Origin: Macrotrachela quadricornifera
Lineage: Eukaryota > Rotifera > Eurotatoria > Philodinida > Philodinidae
Length of the DNA: 64,000 bases
Direction of reading: 5' to 3'
Assembly: GCA_022393335.1 (NCBI GenBank)
Contig: JAJEKB010020029.1
Coordinates: forward strand, 127,607-191,606
The notes beneath the pieces are model-generated. The model saw only the letters and a list, made by a program, of their open reading frames with translations, did no database searches and was not told the DNA's origin. Of this stretch, positions 24,641-38,200 are shown piece by piece. Made by a program: the position numbers and the translations under genes. Position 1 is the stretch's first letter. Each line of letters begins with the position of its first letter.

Positions 24641-27600
24641 ATGGAAATAGGTGAATCAACTTATGCTCTTTTATCAGTAGGATGATTGGTTTTTTTTTCT
24701 TATATATTAATATCGTTTCTTTTGCAAGAGTCCGTATGATAGTTTTATGCGAAAACATCTTCAACATTATGGATATTTTACTGGTAAGTTTTCTTTTATT
24801 TTTCAGTTTAATTATATATTGATATTATTTTTGTGTAATAAGGTCGAAGTGAAATTGTTAAAAAATATGGTTTTATTCCATCAAAATCTCAACTTTTATC
24901 ATCTTCAAGTGATTCAGAATCGAGTTCGGGTGATGATGAACAACCAAGTATGTTTTATTTTTACATATTTCTTTTTTTTTTATTAATAAACTCTTTTATT
25001 CAATAAAATTAAATTAAACACGAGTATAAAAATTTTTTTCTTCCAGCACATACTGGACGTCGATCTCCTCAGGAGATTTCTGGTAATTCGCACATTGTCT
25101 ATAATAGACATAGAAATTGTGTTTTTTTGTTTTTTTTTTCTTTGCATCATATATTGATATTTATTTATTATCAATATATCATTGGATAAATTAATATAAC
25201 ATGAAAGAATTAAAATGGTAAAAGCTTATAGCTATTGCATGAAATAAATGGGGAGCATTAAAACATTTTCTTTTTAATATGCATGAAAAATTTCATTTTA
25301 AAAATTAATTGATATTATATTATATAATCTATTTAGAATATAGAGGCAAACCATTTATTCCTGATCCAAGAATTGTAAATTTAAAATAATATTTGTATAT
25401 ATAAAAATTTAATTGATAATATAATATTTTTAGCCTGTTCGACAAGCTCGAATTCCATTTGGTTTAAATGTTCGAGGACCAAATGATGAAAGTTCATTTG
25501 AACCACGATGGCCAATTGAAATTGAAGTATTAACTGAAGGACGTGTTAAACATATCCATGTACTACCAAAACAACCCGAACTTTTTTATAAATCAAGTTT
25601 ATCATATGATTTTTAATTAGATTTTATTTCATTATATAGTTTAATAATTTTAGCTAATGATCGTATGCCATTTGTTCGTAGTTTTGATGAGAATAATGGT
25701 CGTATTGTTTTTAATTATACTCCTGAAACATGTGGTTATGTAAGTTAAAAATATATGAAATTATATTAAAATAAAATTTTCTAATTAAATAGTTTGTTCG
25801 ATCTCGAATTGGTGGTAATAGAGAAGGATGTAGGCCAGCAGCTGTAGCAATTCGAAATTCTGAAGATACAACAGTCATATTTGAATCACGTTTTGAAAGT
25901 GGAAATTTAATGAAAGCTGTTCAAGTGTAAGAGAGAAAAAAAAATATTTTTTTTAATATATTTATTTGAATGTTTATAGTGGAGAATTTGAATATGAACT
26001 TTACCTTCGATATGATCTTTATACAAAACGTAATACACAATGGTTTTATTTTCGTTTACAAAATATTCGAGCTAATAAAAGATATCGTTTTACTATTGTT
26101 AATTTTTTTAAAGTAATCATTTATTTTTATTTTAATTAATTATAAATCAAATATTTTTTTTAGCCTACAAGTCTTTATAGTAATGGAATGAGACCTTTAA
26201 TGTATAGTGTAAATGATGCAGAAAATAAAGGTATTGGTTGGCGACGATGGGGTGAAGAAATTGTTTATTATAGAAATAATCTAACGTATAAATAATATCC
26301 ATATATATTTTTTTATTGAAATATGAATATTTATTATTATAATAGTGCACCTGATAATCCATCTTCAAATTTGTATTCACTTAGTTGGACATGTAAATTT
26401 CCAAATGATAATGATACTTATTATTTTGCTCATTGTTATCCATATACATATTCTGATTTACAAGTAATTATATAATTTAATAAAATTTTTTTATTTTTAC
26501 CTTTTTTTAGGATTATTTAAATGATATTCAAAATGATCGTATAAAAAATCAATATTGTAAACAAAAAGTTCTTTGTCGAACATTAGCTGGAAATTTTATT
26601 TATATGTTAACAATAACAAATCCATGTACATCAACTGAACAACAAGTTAAAAAAGGTGTTGTTGTTACAGCACGTGTTCATCCTGGTGAAACAAATGGAT
26701 CATGGATGATGAAAGGATTATTAGATTATTTATTATGTGATTCAATTGATGCAAAAGTATGAGAAAAATTATTTTTTATTATATATATGTATATATATTG
26801 TTTTCTATTAGCTTCTTCGAGATAATTTTGTATTTAAAATAATTCCAATGCTTAATCCTGATGGTGTTATTGTTGGAAATTATCGTTGTTCATTATCTGG
26901 TCGAGATTTAAATCGAAATTATAAAACAATATTAAAAGATGCTTATCCATCTATTTGGCATACAAGAGAAATGATAAAAAGGTTTAACAAAGATTTGTTA
27001 TTATTTTTGCATTTTGATTTAATTTATAGATTTATGACTGAAATTGAACTTGTACTTTATTGTGATTTTCATGGTCATTCAAGAAAACAAAATGTTTTTA
27101 TGTATGGTTGTGAAAATAAACATTTACCAAATGAACGATTAAAAGAAAGAATTTTTCCAGCAATATTATCAAAAAATGATCCTAATAAAGTTCTATTTTT
27201 CAAAATATCTTTATAGATTTTAATATTTATTTATTTATTTTATTTTTAGTTTTCATATTATTCATGTAAATTTAAAGTACAAAAACATAAAGAAGGAACT
27301 GGACGAGTTGTTATGTGGTCAATGGGTATTCTCAATAGTTATACATTAGAGGTTAAAATTTAAATTATATCTCCCGATGTCAGAACGCTTTTCAATTGAA
27401 GATAGAAAGGGTGACTCGGAAATACTGAAACGATTTTAAAATTTATCGTTCTCACGTTTAACAAAACTAAAGACTTTGAAACTTTAGCATATTATTGGAC
27501 ACGTTTAGTGCTGCATAACTAGAAAGTCTCAGATCTATAGCTTGCACTATAGATGAGAACCTGCAGCAACATCGACATGTACTATTTTTTCAATTTTCTT

Positions 27601-30600
27601 GTATTTCGAGTCTGGCAAAGTGCTTATACTTCGACTTAGATATATGTTAAAATCTCGAATTTTATTTTAAAATATGCGGACATGAAAAGCTCTACAAAAA
27701 TTGTACAAGCGAATCACCATTGGAAAAGAAAAAAGTCTTCTAAACCTTTTTTTATTACGCACAATACGGCGAGAAGTGGTACTGCTATATTGAGCATTTA
27801 TTTTGAGTATGGTAGAAACCATTAAGATAAGTTAATAGGAAATTGTTATTATGATTCTAGTAGAGCTTTTCATGACGCATCTTTAAAAAGAATCAAGACT
27901 GTACCATGTATCTAAGCCGAGATATAGATAAAATTAAAAAAAATTGAAAAAATAGTACACCTCGATGTTGCTACAGGTTCTCATTTATAGTACAAACTAT
28001 AGAACTAAAACGTTGTAGTTATGTAGCCTAAAGAATGTCCAATAATATGCCAAAATTTCAAAGACTTTAGCTTTGTTAAATACGAGAACGGTGAATTTTA
28101 AAATCGTTTCAGTATTTCTGAGACACCCTTTAATAAGTATTTAATTTATTATGATTAGAATGATATATTCTTATATTGATATTGAAATTTTAGGCAACTT
28201 TTTGTGGATCAACACAAAATGATCGATCAGGACATCATTTTACTACAAAAGATCTTGAATCTGTTGGTTATCATTTTCTTGATTCCCTACTTGATTATTG
28301 TGATCCTGATCATACAAAAGTATGTATTATATTATTATATTTCTCAATCAAATTTTTCATTTGAAACCATCATTAGTTTTAACATCGAAAGCAAACAAAT
28401 TTGAGTAATTTTAGTATATATATATATATATATTGTATATAAATGTTTGTTCTGTATTCGTTTTTATTATTCTTATTAAATATATAATTATTATTAATTT
28501 AATTAAATATATTTTAGCGTAATCAAATATTAAATGAATTAGAAGATAATTTACGGCATACAATTCAAATGAAACTTATTTCACGTGGTATTACTACAAC
28601 ATCATTAGCTGATATTGATTTAGATGAATATTCATCTGACGATGATTCAAGGTATTAAGAAAAAAAAAAACGAGAAAAATATATTAGAAATAAAATTTTT
28701 ATTTAAAGTGATGATGGAGGATCTGATTCATCAATTGATGATGGTTTACCAAAACATTTAGAAGTTATTGCTGCTGCTAAAGTAAATTAATTTATACTAA
28801 ATTTAAAAAAAATATATTTTTTTGAAATTTATTAATTATTTTAAGGTTCGATTGAAAAAAACGAGAAAGAAAAATACAACAACAAAAGCAGCAAAAGAAT
28901 CCAAACAAAAAGATGATGCAGATAAAGAAAATATTGAAAAAGTATTTATATTCATATAGAAAATATTTATTTAATATCCTGTTTACAATTAGAACAAAAC
29001 TGTTGGCTTATCTTTATCCAAATCTCGCAATTCTCATTTTCCGTCTATTGTAAGTTAAATAAATAAGATCTATGTTTTTTTTTAACTTTACTATTTATCG
29101 TTCATTTTGACATTCTATATCTTGGAATCTTTCTTTTCTTTTTCATTTTCAAGGCTTTGTTAGAAACCACCGTTCTAACAACTGATAATAATGAATCTAT
29201 ACAAGAAGTAAGTATTAATTATATTAGTTTCATTAATCCCTGATGAGAATTATATCGAAGAAAACAAAAACGAAAATAAAACAAAAACATCAATAAATTT
29301 TTTCAGACTATAAATGAAAAAAAACGACGACGAAAAAAACGTCGTGCTTCTGAATCGTATCTTGTTTGTCAATGTTGTGCATGTTTAAATGCTCGACTTC
29401 CTCGCACTGAAACATCATTGGTACTGATGTAGTTTTAATCGAATAAATATATTCAAAATAAAAAAAATGAATGTTAGATCTTCTTCTTCTTTGCCTTTTT
29501 TCTTCTTGTCTTAGTGTTTTGAATTATATGCATGATATTTATTATCAGGGGTAGGCATGAGAATATTTGCTAAGATTGCTATTGCTTTAATATGTTTGAT
29601 TCACTTCAAATGCTCATTACTTTATCTTCTTCTTCTTCTTCTTCATTCTTCATATTGCTCAAATTTGTATTCATAAATGAATATAATTTTGAATTATTTA
29701 GGTTAATGATACACCTAAACCATCACCAGCAACATCAGTTCGTCGAGCTACTGAAACTAATAGTGATTCTAATCGATATGATGGAGGATCAAATGATACA
29801 AATCAACGAGGAAATCGATGGCCAGTTTTATCAAGAGCAAATAATCCAATAAATCGAGCAACACCAGCAGAAGAAAAATCACGACGTTCACAGGTATATA
29901 TAAGATTTGAAAATTCTAGTTTTGTGTTGCTTAGTATTAATTTATAGACTATCTTCAGTACTATTTATGGAAGAGGTGGGTTTTATACATATATATATAT
30001 ATATATCATCTAATAATAATTAACATTCTGATTTTATCTTTTCTGTGTGATTGTATAGCTTGCTTCTTCTTCTTCTTGTAGGCTGAATATTACAAAATTT
30101 TAACTCGTGATATAACAAATGAAAAACGAGGAAAACAACAACAAATTACTGATAATGATATCCTACTAACAAACTCTACCCTTTTTCCATCACCATCACA
30201 GCAAGCATCAATAGAAAATATATATGAGCCAGGTACTTGAGATGTCTTTTTAAAAGTTAATATAAACTTTGAAAAATGTTTATCCAAGTATCCTACTAAC
30301 CATAATTTCATGTTAATTCTAGAATACTCACTACGTTATTCTTCCATGCCCTCATGTCAAACCACTGTAATAGATGAAATTGGCTTAGTTAATGAACCTC
30401 GGGATGCTTTTACTGCTACTTATTTGCTTCGACGACTTAATAGTAAGTAATTTAAAAACTAAAATCATCTATATTTTACCTTTTATTTTATTTTAAAAAA
30501 TATCTATTTTATATATATATATATTCTTTTAGCTTTATTTCCAATGCAATATGTTCGAGGTGTGCATTTTGAGGTTTTATTTTTGTTTTTTGAACAAATC

Positions 30601-31621
30601 GTTTATATGTACTAGTTTCCACATTGATATTTGTTTAATTTATTAAACATATGATTAATAATCTATTTAGAACTTATAATTAACTTTATTCATTTGTATT
30701 TATAAATTGAATAAAACAATTTATTTAATTTTTTTTATAAGGACTTGAACGTGAATCAATTGGAAATACGACAAATGTTTCATCATCTATTTATCCTATG
30801 TTAGCACCAAGTTCTCGTATTGATGAAGTATAAAATATTTTAAATAAATTTTCTTTAGAAATAAAATTTTATTTTCTTGTAGGATACTTCTATACAAGTG
30901 GTTACTGATAATGAAGGTGAATTAGATATAAGTCGAACAACAGGAGGAAATCAAAGTGATGATGGACGATCACAACTTGCTAATTATGTTACTAATCGAG
31001 TTTCTGCGCATTGTAAATTTTGATGAACAAAAAAAATCAAGTAAAATTCAATTTATATTTTATAGTAAATGAACGTTTAATTGGTTCATCTCGACCATTA
31101 ACTCGACCAAAATCTTCATCAATAACCAGTGTACAAAGTCGTACTATTCTTGATATTCGAGCAATACAACCACCAATCCAAACATCAGTAATTTATATTA
31201 TTCATTTAATTCGTATTCATTTATTTATTTTTTTCATATAAATAATCAGAATCCAAAACGTATTATTGAACAACATCAACATCAACGTCAACGAGTTATG
31301 ATGGTATTTGGTAAACAAAGTTCTGCTGAATCAGGTGATAAATCAAATAGTTTAACATCACGTTGCATACCAAAACCAGATGATGCATCATCAAATCAAG
31401 ATACTCCAGCATCATCTCTTGCAAGACTTCTACCTTTACAACCAGATAATATACCAATGAATCTTATTCCTCGTTATGAAACACCAACATTAAATCAATT
31501 AGTACCATTAAATAGAATACAAACAATCGTAAGACTTGATTTATTTCGCAAATGTATATATATATATTTAAATTTTTAATTTAAATAGAGAGCATCAAGT
31601 GTAAAAAAATCATCGAAATGA
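24641..31621 (+). CDS. cytosolic carboxypeptidase, AGBL2/3-like (tubulin deglutamylase family)
   Basis: Large multi-exon gene. Exon 1 ([12 protein letters not shown]) splices to [19 protein letters not shown], the opening block of vertebrate AGBL2/AGBL3. The CCP N-terminal domain follows ([36 protein letters not shown]), then the M14 peptidase domain: zinc ligands in [11 protein letters not shown] and CDFHGHSRK, substrate-binding SGRDLNRNY, and the catalytic Glu in YTLEATFCGS. These enzymes remove glutamates from tubulin tails in cilia and cytoplasm. After the catalytic domain there is a long acidic then basic, low-complexity tail ending in VKKSSK at 31621. The intron after the catalytic Glu codon is enlarged by an inverted-repeat element (27407-28130) yet exons on both sides stay in frame. 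Tail exon borders are less sure than the catalytic part. Confidence 0.85.
27407..28130. mobile_element. 724-bp inverted-repeat element in AGBL intron
   Basis: Both ends read AAGGGTG(A/T)CTC(G/A)GAAATACTGAAACG on opposite strands. The inverted arms match for about 190 nt (for example TTTAAAATTTA, TATTATTGGACA, ATGAGAACCTG, ACTATTTTTTCAATTT), with a less similar centre. TA is present on the right flank and GA on the left, compatible with a decayed TA duplication. There is no transposase. The GGGTGACTC terminus matches the MITE at 755-1040, suggesting the same Tc1/mariner-like source. Confidence 0.75.
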
Positions 31622-32725
31622 ATAATTATTATATCCAAATACATGTTGGTCGATTTATATTATTTCATTTACCATCATTATAATGTTTTTTATTCCAGTT
31701 GCTGTAGTTTTAATAATCATTTTTATCCATTTATAGATATTTTTTTTAAATAAGAAAATAAAACCCTGTGGTGTTTGTAGAATATATATTTTTTTAAATA
31801 AAAATAAAGAAATGATTTCATTTTAAATCAATTTGAAGATTTTATTTTTCTTTATTTTTGAATGTTTCCCGAGAGATTTTATGAGAGTAGCTAATGACAG
31901 TGAGACATTATTTAATGCTATACTACCACATTTACTAAAAGATTGACTAGGACTATAAAAAAAATCATTTTAACAGATTAAAATTTCGAAATTCTCCTTG
32001 TTTCCAGACACATTTAGTTGTTAATCTGAAATTTCGAGAAGATGAATTTATAGATGAAGACATACATATTCAATGTAATACTCGCAAGGTATTCAAATAA
32101 AAAAAGGTGAGTACTCACATTAATTTCTAGTGTGAGTATTTTTTGAGAATTCTCACTAGGATATTTATAACGAAAGCAGCGCCACTAGAAAAGAACATTG
32201 ATTGGATTGGTTGAGGAATGAGTACAGCTTATGGCAAAATGGTTAAATATAGATGTATCGAACTCATTTTGTTGTTGCAACAAATAGCATGACTAACTTC
32301 AATTTTAAAACTCATGACTTAATGTAGATCATCAAATACTATAAATGATACATTTACTATACTTATTAACTAACCAGTCAAAGTTTTACTATCATTAAAA
32401 CTTGATTGCATGAGATTTCTGTTAGTTTTTGAAAAGTTTTGCGAAATCAGTTAATAACAACATATACTTTTAAATAATCATTTGAATTAACCATTAACAA
32501 TCAAAACTAATCTAAAAAACTTATCATTATTAATAAAATGTTTATAATCAATATCAGTAAAATTTTTTTCCCATATTAATCTAATCTTTAGTTCGCTAAA
32601 TATCTTCTTTAACCATTGATAAATTATTAAATTCGATTATCTATTCGTTTTAGATGAATAATTTATCAGATAAAGAAGCTCAAAATACACAATGTATTCT
32701 AGTAATATAGATCAAAATAATTTTC
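31622..32725. other. intergenic region
   Basis: About 1.1 kb between the carboxypeptidase stop and the ELMO-domain start, same strand. No gene recognised. A polypyrimidine plus TTTTAG lies near 32644-32654, about 70 bp before the next ATG, possibly a 5' intron or trans-splice acceptor. Confidence 0.4.
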
Positions 32726-33784
32726 ATGGCTGATTTAAATGATATTGGAATTGAATTAAGTGATAGTGATGATCAATCTATAAATATTCTTGAAAATTAT
32801 CCATCACCTCCACCACCATTTCATCGAGTTAAAATTGAAGACGATGGAGAAGAAGAAAATGATGAAATTATTGTTAAACCACCTATAATATTTAATGATC
32901 AAGAAAAACTAATTCAAATAAAAAATATTGTTCCATTTGATAATATTTTTTTTAATGATGCAAAAAATTATTTATTTGAAACAACAACAACAGCAACAAG
33001 AACAATAAATAATTCATCATCATTAAATGAACCAATAAAAAAATCCGATAATAATCATAATAATTTTTTTCAACGTTTTATGAATTTTTTTCGTTCAGCA
33101 ATAAATTTAAATAATGATTTTGAATTTAATCAACAATGTGAACAATTACTTAATTTAACAAAATATCCATGTAATATGTCTGATAGAATACATATACGTA
33201 TATTATATACAATTTATCGTCGTTTAACAAATTCCAAAGGTATTTTTTATACTAATACTGGTTCACATTGGGAAGATATTGGTTTTCAAACATCAAATCC
33301 TGAAACTGATTTTCGTTCAACTGGTCTTTTTTCATTATTTTTTCTTCTTTATTTTGTTGATTCAATGTATTTACCATTAGCTAAACAAATATATCAATTA
33401 TCACATGATGAACAACAACAATTTCCATTTTGTTGTATTGGTATTAATTTAGCTAATATATTAATAAAATATTTACGAGAAAAATCTTCAAGAATAAATC
33501 TACGAAAATTAAATGAAGAAAAACAATCAGAAAATTTAGCAATTAATTTATGTGGAAAATTATTTATCGCACTTTATTTAAATTTTTATTTAATATGGAA
33601 AAATAATTTTTGTACAATTGAACATACTCAACAAGTATTAAATGAACTTGAACAAATGTTAACTAAACGACCAAAAGTATTATTTCAAGAATTTGAAAAT
33701 TATTTTCAAAGAAAACAAATTGAAAATAAAAATCAAACATTACAATTATATGAATTTAAACCAGTAAATGATAATCTTATTTGA
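32726..33784 (+). CDS. ELMOD3: ELMO domain protein, ELMOD3-like Arf GAP
   Basis: One exon, 352 residues. The N-terminal 120 residues are acidic and low complexity. The ELMO domain (about 135-315) contains the family's GAP motif around W182 (HWEDIGFQ), P192, D195 and the catalytic Arg R197 (TDFRSTGLFSLFFLLYFV). ELMOD proteins stimulate GTP hydrolysis by Arf and Arl GTPases; ELMOD3 acts on Arl/Arf GTPases linked to cilia and actin. The upstream block IRILYTIYRRLTNSKG also fits ELMOD3. ELMOD1/2 are the alternative. Start chosen at MADLNDIGIELS because upstream sequence is stop-rich. Confidence 0.8.
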   Translation: MADLNDIGIELSDSDDQSINILENYPSPPPPFHRVKIEDDGEEENDEIIVKPPIIFNDQEKLIQIKNIVPFDNIFFNDAKNYLFETTTTATRTINNSSSLNEPIKKSDNNHNNFFQRFMNFFRSAINLNNDFEFNQQCEQLLNLTKYPCNMSDRIHIRILYTIYRRLTNSKGIFYTNTGSHWEDIGFQTSNPETDFRSTGLFSLFFLLYFVDSMYLPLAKQIYQLSHDEQQQFPFCCIGINLANILIKYLREKSSRINLRKLNEEKQSENLAINLCGKLFIALYLNFYLIWKNNFCTIEHTQQVLNELEQMLTKRPKVLFQEFENYFQRKQIENKNQTLQLYEFKPVNDNLI

Positions 33785-34104
33785 AATGAAATATTCAAGA
33801 TTTATTTTGTTTTGTTTTTTTATTTTGTAACAATTTAATTATTTTAAAAGAATCCGTCCATTAAATAGGATTTAATAAGTGTCTAATCGCAACATATTCC
33901 CGACAAAAAATTTGTCTTTTGTGATATATAACTATTGTTTTTCTATGTAATATTTATTATAAATTCATGAATACTTTGTGCATATTTTCTTTTTTAGAAA
34001 TATAGTATACTAATATTATCAAACGCGAATACGAAATTAATTCGATTTTCTCTATTTTTCAAGTATAAACTGTTTTGTGCAATTGATTTTTTATTAATGC
34101 TAAA
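33785..34104. other. short intergenic spacer
   Basis: 320 bp between ELMOD3-like and AIG1-like genes on the same strand; it would include a 3' UTR and the next promoter or leader. Nothing else seen. Confidence 0.4.
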
Positions 34105-35126
34105 ATGGCAATCCGCGAAATTATTGGTCTTATTTTATCTATCTTTGTTGCTGGTGCAATGATATGGGCTTGTAATTTTGATATTCAACATCTAATCATG
34201 GGTGAATTAATAAAAGCTGCTGGTGGAAAATATAAATTTTTAACAATATTAAATCTAGTATATAGAAACTTTTTTATTTGTTATTTGTTTTAAAAAGAAT
34301 TTTATTTACTATTAATTTAGCATCTTCAAGCAATATATTATAGTATATGTATAATTAATTTCTTTTTTGGTTCAAATACACTTTCACCAGAAAAACGTTC
34401 ATTATTACAAATACTACGTGATTTTCTTTTTGCTGGTGCTGCTTTTCCAATAGGAATGGTAGTAAAATTATTTTCATTTTATTATAATTAATTGAATATT
34501 AATTTATATTTAGTTTGTAGCTATTTCGTTTTGGGGTTTATATCATATTGATCGTAAATTAATCTATCCAGAAGAATTAGATCAACTTGTTTCACCAATT
34601 CTTAATCATGTTATGGTAAATATTGCAAAAATTGCTTACTAACATTTATGTTGCACGATATAATACTTTATTTCTTAGCATACATTACCAGCATTGGCTA
34701 TTTGCTTTGAAAATCTTTTTCACTATCATTATTATCCATCACGAGTACTAGGTCTTTTATGTATTGTAACATTATGTGCTTCATATACTGCATGGTAACT
34801 AATCTTTTGGATATACATTTTCTATATATATCTTTTTTATACTTTAGGATTCATTATTTACATCATATACATTGGCTTAAATTTAAAATGAGTCTTTGGG
34901 TTTATCCAATATTAAATGAATTATCATTTATGTATCGTGGATTATTTTTACTTGGTTCAACATTGTTTAATGTTGGATTATATTTAATTGGAGAAATGTA
35001 TACATTATTTTTGATAAGTAAAAATTGTGTTTTTATTTTAGATTGAAGAAAAAAAAAATTTCTTTTTATTTATTAATTTTAGATATACGAACTAATAAAA
35101 CTATGAATGATAAAAAGAAAAATTAA
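34105..35126 (+). CDS. AIG1: AIG1/ADTRP-family FAHFA hydrolase
   Basis: Multi-exon integral membrane protein with five to six hydrophobic segments. It follows androgen-induced gene 1 throughout: GGKYKFLTILNLHLQ, FPIGMFVAISFWGLYHIDR, IYPEELDQLVSPILNHVMHT, YPSRVLGL, WVYPIL. The two residues proposed as the catalytic pair in this family, an early Thr (here T47) and a His in NHxMHT (here H132), are both present; H132 is the first codon of its exon. AIG1 and ADTRP hydrolyse fatty acid esters of hydroxy fatty acids in membranes. The last exon is taken to splice out at about 35019 to a short basic tail ending TAA at 35126; without that splice the frame ends at 35046. Introns are 45-70 nt. Confidence 0.85.
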
Positions 35127-35199
35127 ACTATTATTTTTTTAAAATAAATTTTAATTAATTTATTCGAGTGTGTTTTTTTTGCTTTTTGTGTCAATTTAT

Positions 35200-35207
35200 T
35201 CTTATAG
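35200..35207 (+). promoter_or_regulatory. splice acceptor abutting the TMEM232-like start codon
   Basis: A T-rich tract ends TTATAG directly before ATG at 35208, only 82 bp after the AIG1-like stop. This is the layout expected for a downstream gene receiving a spliced leader, although a cis 5'-UTR intron is possible. Confidence 0.4.
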
Positions 35208-38200
35208 ATGCCTGTGCAAAAGATTGCTTATGCACATCGATTTGGTATTATATCAACATCATATAAAGAAAAAATTGAAAAAGATATTCAACGACAACAA
35301 CAAGAAACTGATAGATCATCATCAACACATACAACTGAACATCCAAAGTAAAATTTAATTATAATCGAAATTTTTTCGAAAAAAATTTATTTATTCTTAA
35401 TTAGAAAACATTTAATATTTGAAGTAACAGAAGAATTTGTACGTGATTATAATCGAGCTTCATCTACTGAAAAATTAAAATTAAATGAACTTATTTATCG
35501 TATGTTACAACGACTTAAAGTAAATAGAAAAATTAATGAATAGAAATAATAATAAAATTATTTTTTTTTATCAGAGAAAAGCAACACAATGTCAAGTACA
35601 TACGAATCGACCAATTCAATTACAAATGGCTTGGTAAAATTTGTTTTTTTTTTTAAGTTTAATTTTTCTTAAGAATTTTAATTTTATAGGGCTGAACTTT
35701 GTTTATTATCTCAATGTAAATCATGCTATCAAGAAGGTATATATATAGAAGAAAAAAATCTTTTTAATAATAAATTTAATTTTTTTCAATTAGAATGTTT
35801 AACAACACTTTATCGAGCTTTAGTTTATAGTCCATTAAGCGCAACTCAAATTCCAACATTATTTTTTCTCTCCGAAACAATTCTTTATTGGCTTAAAAAT
35901 GATGCTGTACTTGAACCATTTCTTACATCAACTGAATTGAAATTATTAAAGGTAAATTAAAGAAAGAAAGAAATTTATTTTTTTGAAAAGATAATAAAAC
36001 ATTGAAAATTAGAATATTGTAAAGCAAAATATCGAAAATCTTTCTAACTGTCAAATTGCTTTTTCAATAAAACATGTGTGCTATAATGTTGTATATGCCA
36101 AAAAATCATATGGCGATATTTCCAGCTAAGTTTTTGTTCAAACACAGTTCTATTAGTGGAGAATATGTCCTGGAGTTTCGGCTCAATAACATATTTTCGT
36201 CTCCAGATGCTAGATTTTTTAGTATATACTATATCATAGGAAAAAATTCCAGTGTAATGTCTGTAACTCTGGATAGAAAGCCTAAGGGCATTGCTCATGC
36301 CCATATTCAGAATCAGTAAAGTTGATTACCTATAATCTCATATGTTTCATTGAAAAAGCAATTTGACAGTTGGGAAGGTTTCCTCGTGTAAGACTTGACA
36401 GTTCATAGGTATAGATCGTATTCTTTCCTGAGTATGAGTTAGAATTTTTCCAACATTGTGTGCTTTCAATGCTTTGCCATCTATTATTTTTTATTAAATT
36501 TAAAATTATTGTATAGATCGGACAAATCGTTTTCCAATTATTATATTTCCATTATCTTGAAGGTAAATCAAAAACTATTTTAAATTTCTTTATCTTATTT
36601 TCTTTATTCAGGCTCAACAGGACCATATGAAGAATTCAAAATTCGTCTATATACTTATTTAGAAGGTCTTGAAGAATGTGAATCTGCTTATTCTTCATAT
36701 CCAAATGCTGTTTGGTGCATTCGTTATATTGAATCTGTTGGTTCTATTCTTGTTGCTAGTGTTGATAAACATGTATTAAATTCTCGACGTAGTGTTTCAT
36801 CAGCAACAAGTCTTCCAGTACCACAAATTCCACAAGAAGATTTTTATGAATTAAATAAATCTGATTTAAGTGCTATTGTTCAAGAATTATCACCAATTAT
36901 TTGGCATTCAGTTGATGTTTGGTTATTTGTTAAAAAATATGCAACAAATAATTTATCAGAAACAATGAATCATTATTTTAATGAAACAATTCTTTCTTTA
37001 ATTATTTGTAGACATAAATTAAGTGATGAAAATTGGTAAGAATTCTATAATATTTAATGACAAAAACAAAATCAAATTTATTATGTGTTGAATAGGATTG
37101 ATGTCGTTATGGCTTTTCAAATTTTAGCAGATGTTGCTAAAACAAATATTGATATGTTAGAAACTATTCAATTATTGGCTCAACGTAAATACAAAATTTT
37201 AGAAAAAGAAAATAAAAAATATTTAAAATTATTTTATTTATTTAGCTGAATCAACTGCTCAGCTTCCATTACATAAACGTGCTGAATCTCATTTATTATC
37301 TCATGGTTGGCGATCATGGCCTTCACAACTAATAATTCTCTTATGTGAATGTCTCACATCAATTTGTATAAGTACAGATCAAGCTTTGATTAAACGAACA
37401 GCTTTATTTGGTAATGAAACATCATCAGATAATATTCTTGCTTATGCAACTGATATTCATTATTCTTTAAATGAACAAAAAACTATTACTGGAAGTAGTA
37501 CATCACGTGGAAATGATGAAAATGTTTGTTTAATGCAAATGTTAAATTATCGAGCAATGAATGATGAAGGAAAAACAAAATTAGATGAAAATGATGATCA
37601 ATCATGGCGTATTCGATATATAGGTCTTTTATGTATGTCACAAATATATAAACATTTACAAAATGAACCTCGTCATAAAACGTTAAGTAATTTACTTTGG
37701 ATGTTTATACATGAATATGAAAAACGTGAACGTGATGATCGAATACTTGAAGCACTTAAAGTTGGACGAGTAAGGAACAAAATGAAATGAAATCTTTTTT
37801 TTTTATTCTTTATTTTAGTTTGATGATGATATTATTCAAACATTAAAATCTGATACAACAGAAAATCCATTAGGTACAATTTATACTAGTATTGCTCAAC
37901 ATTTAGCTGATGGATTATTACCTGATCCAACACCAACTGATTTACGATCATCAAAAATGAAAATAAATAAAAGAAAACCATTGAAAAAAAGTCAATATAT
38001 TCCACCATCACAAAGTAATGATCGTTATCGTCTTAGTATACTTTCAGCTCCACCTTCAAGGTATAAATTAAATTTTTATCAAATAAAAGAAAAAAATTTT
38101 TTTTTTTAATGAACTTTTAGAGGTGATAAAAAGTCAATACAAATAAAAAAGATTATAAATGAAAATATTAATGATGTATTTAAAAGAAAGGAGCAAGTCT

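Noticed and set aside
36044..36319. Open frames on both strands inside the TMEM232-like intron
   Set aside because: They fall within a MITE with inverted ends, overlap each other and show no domain.
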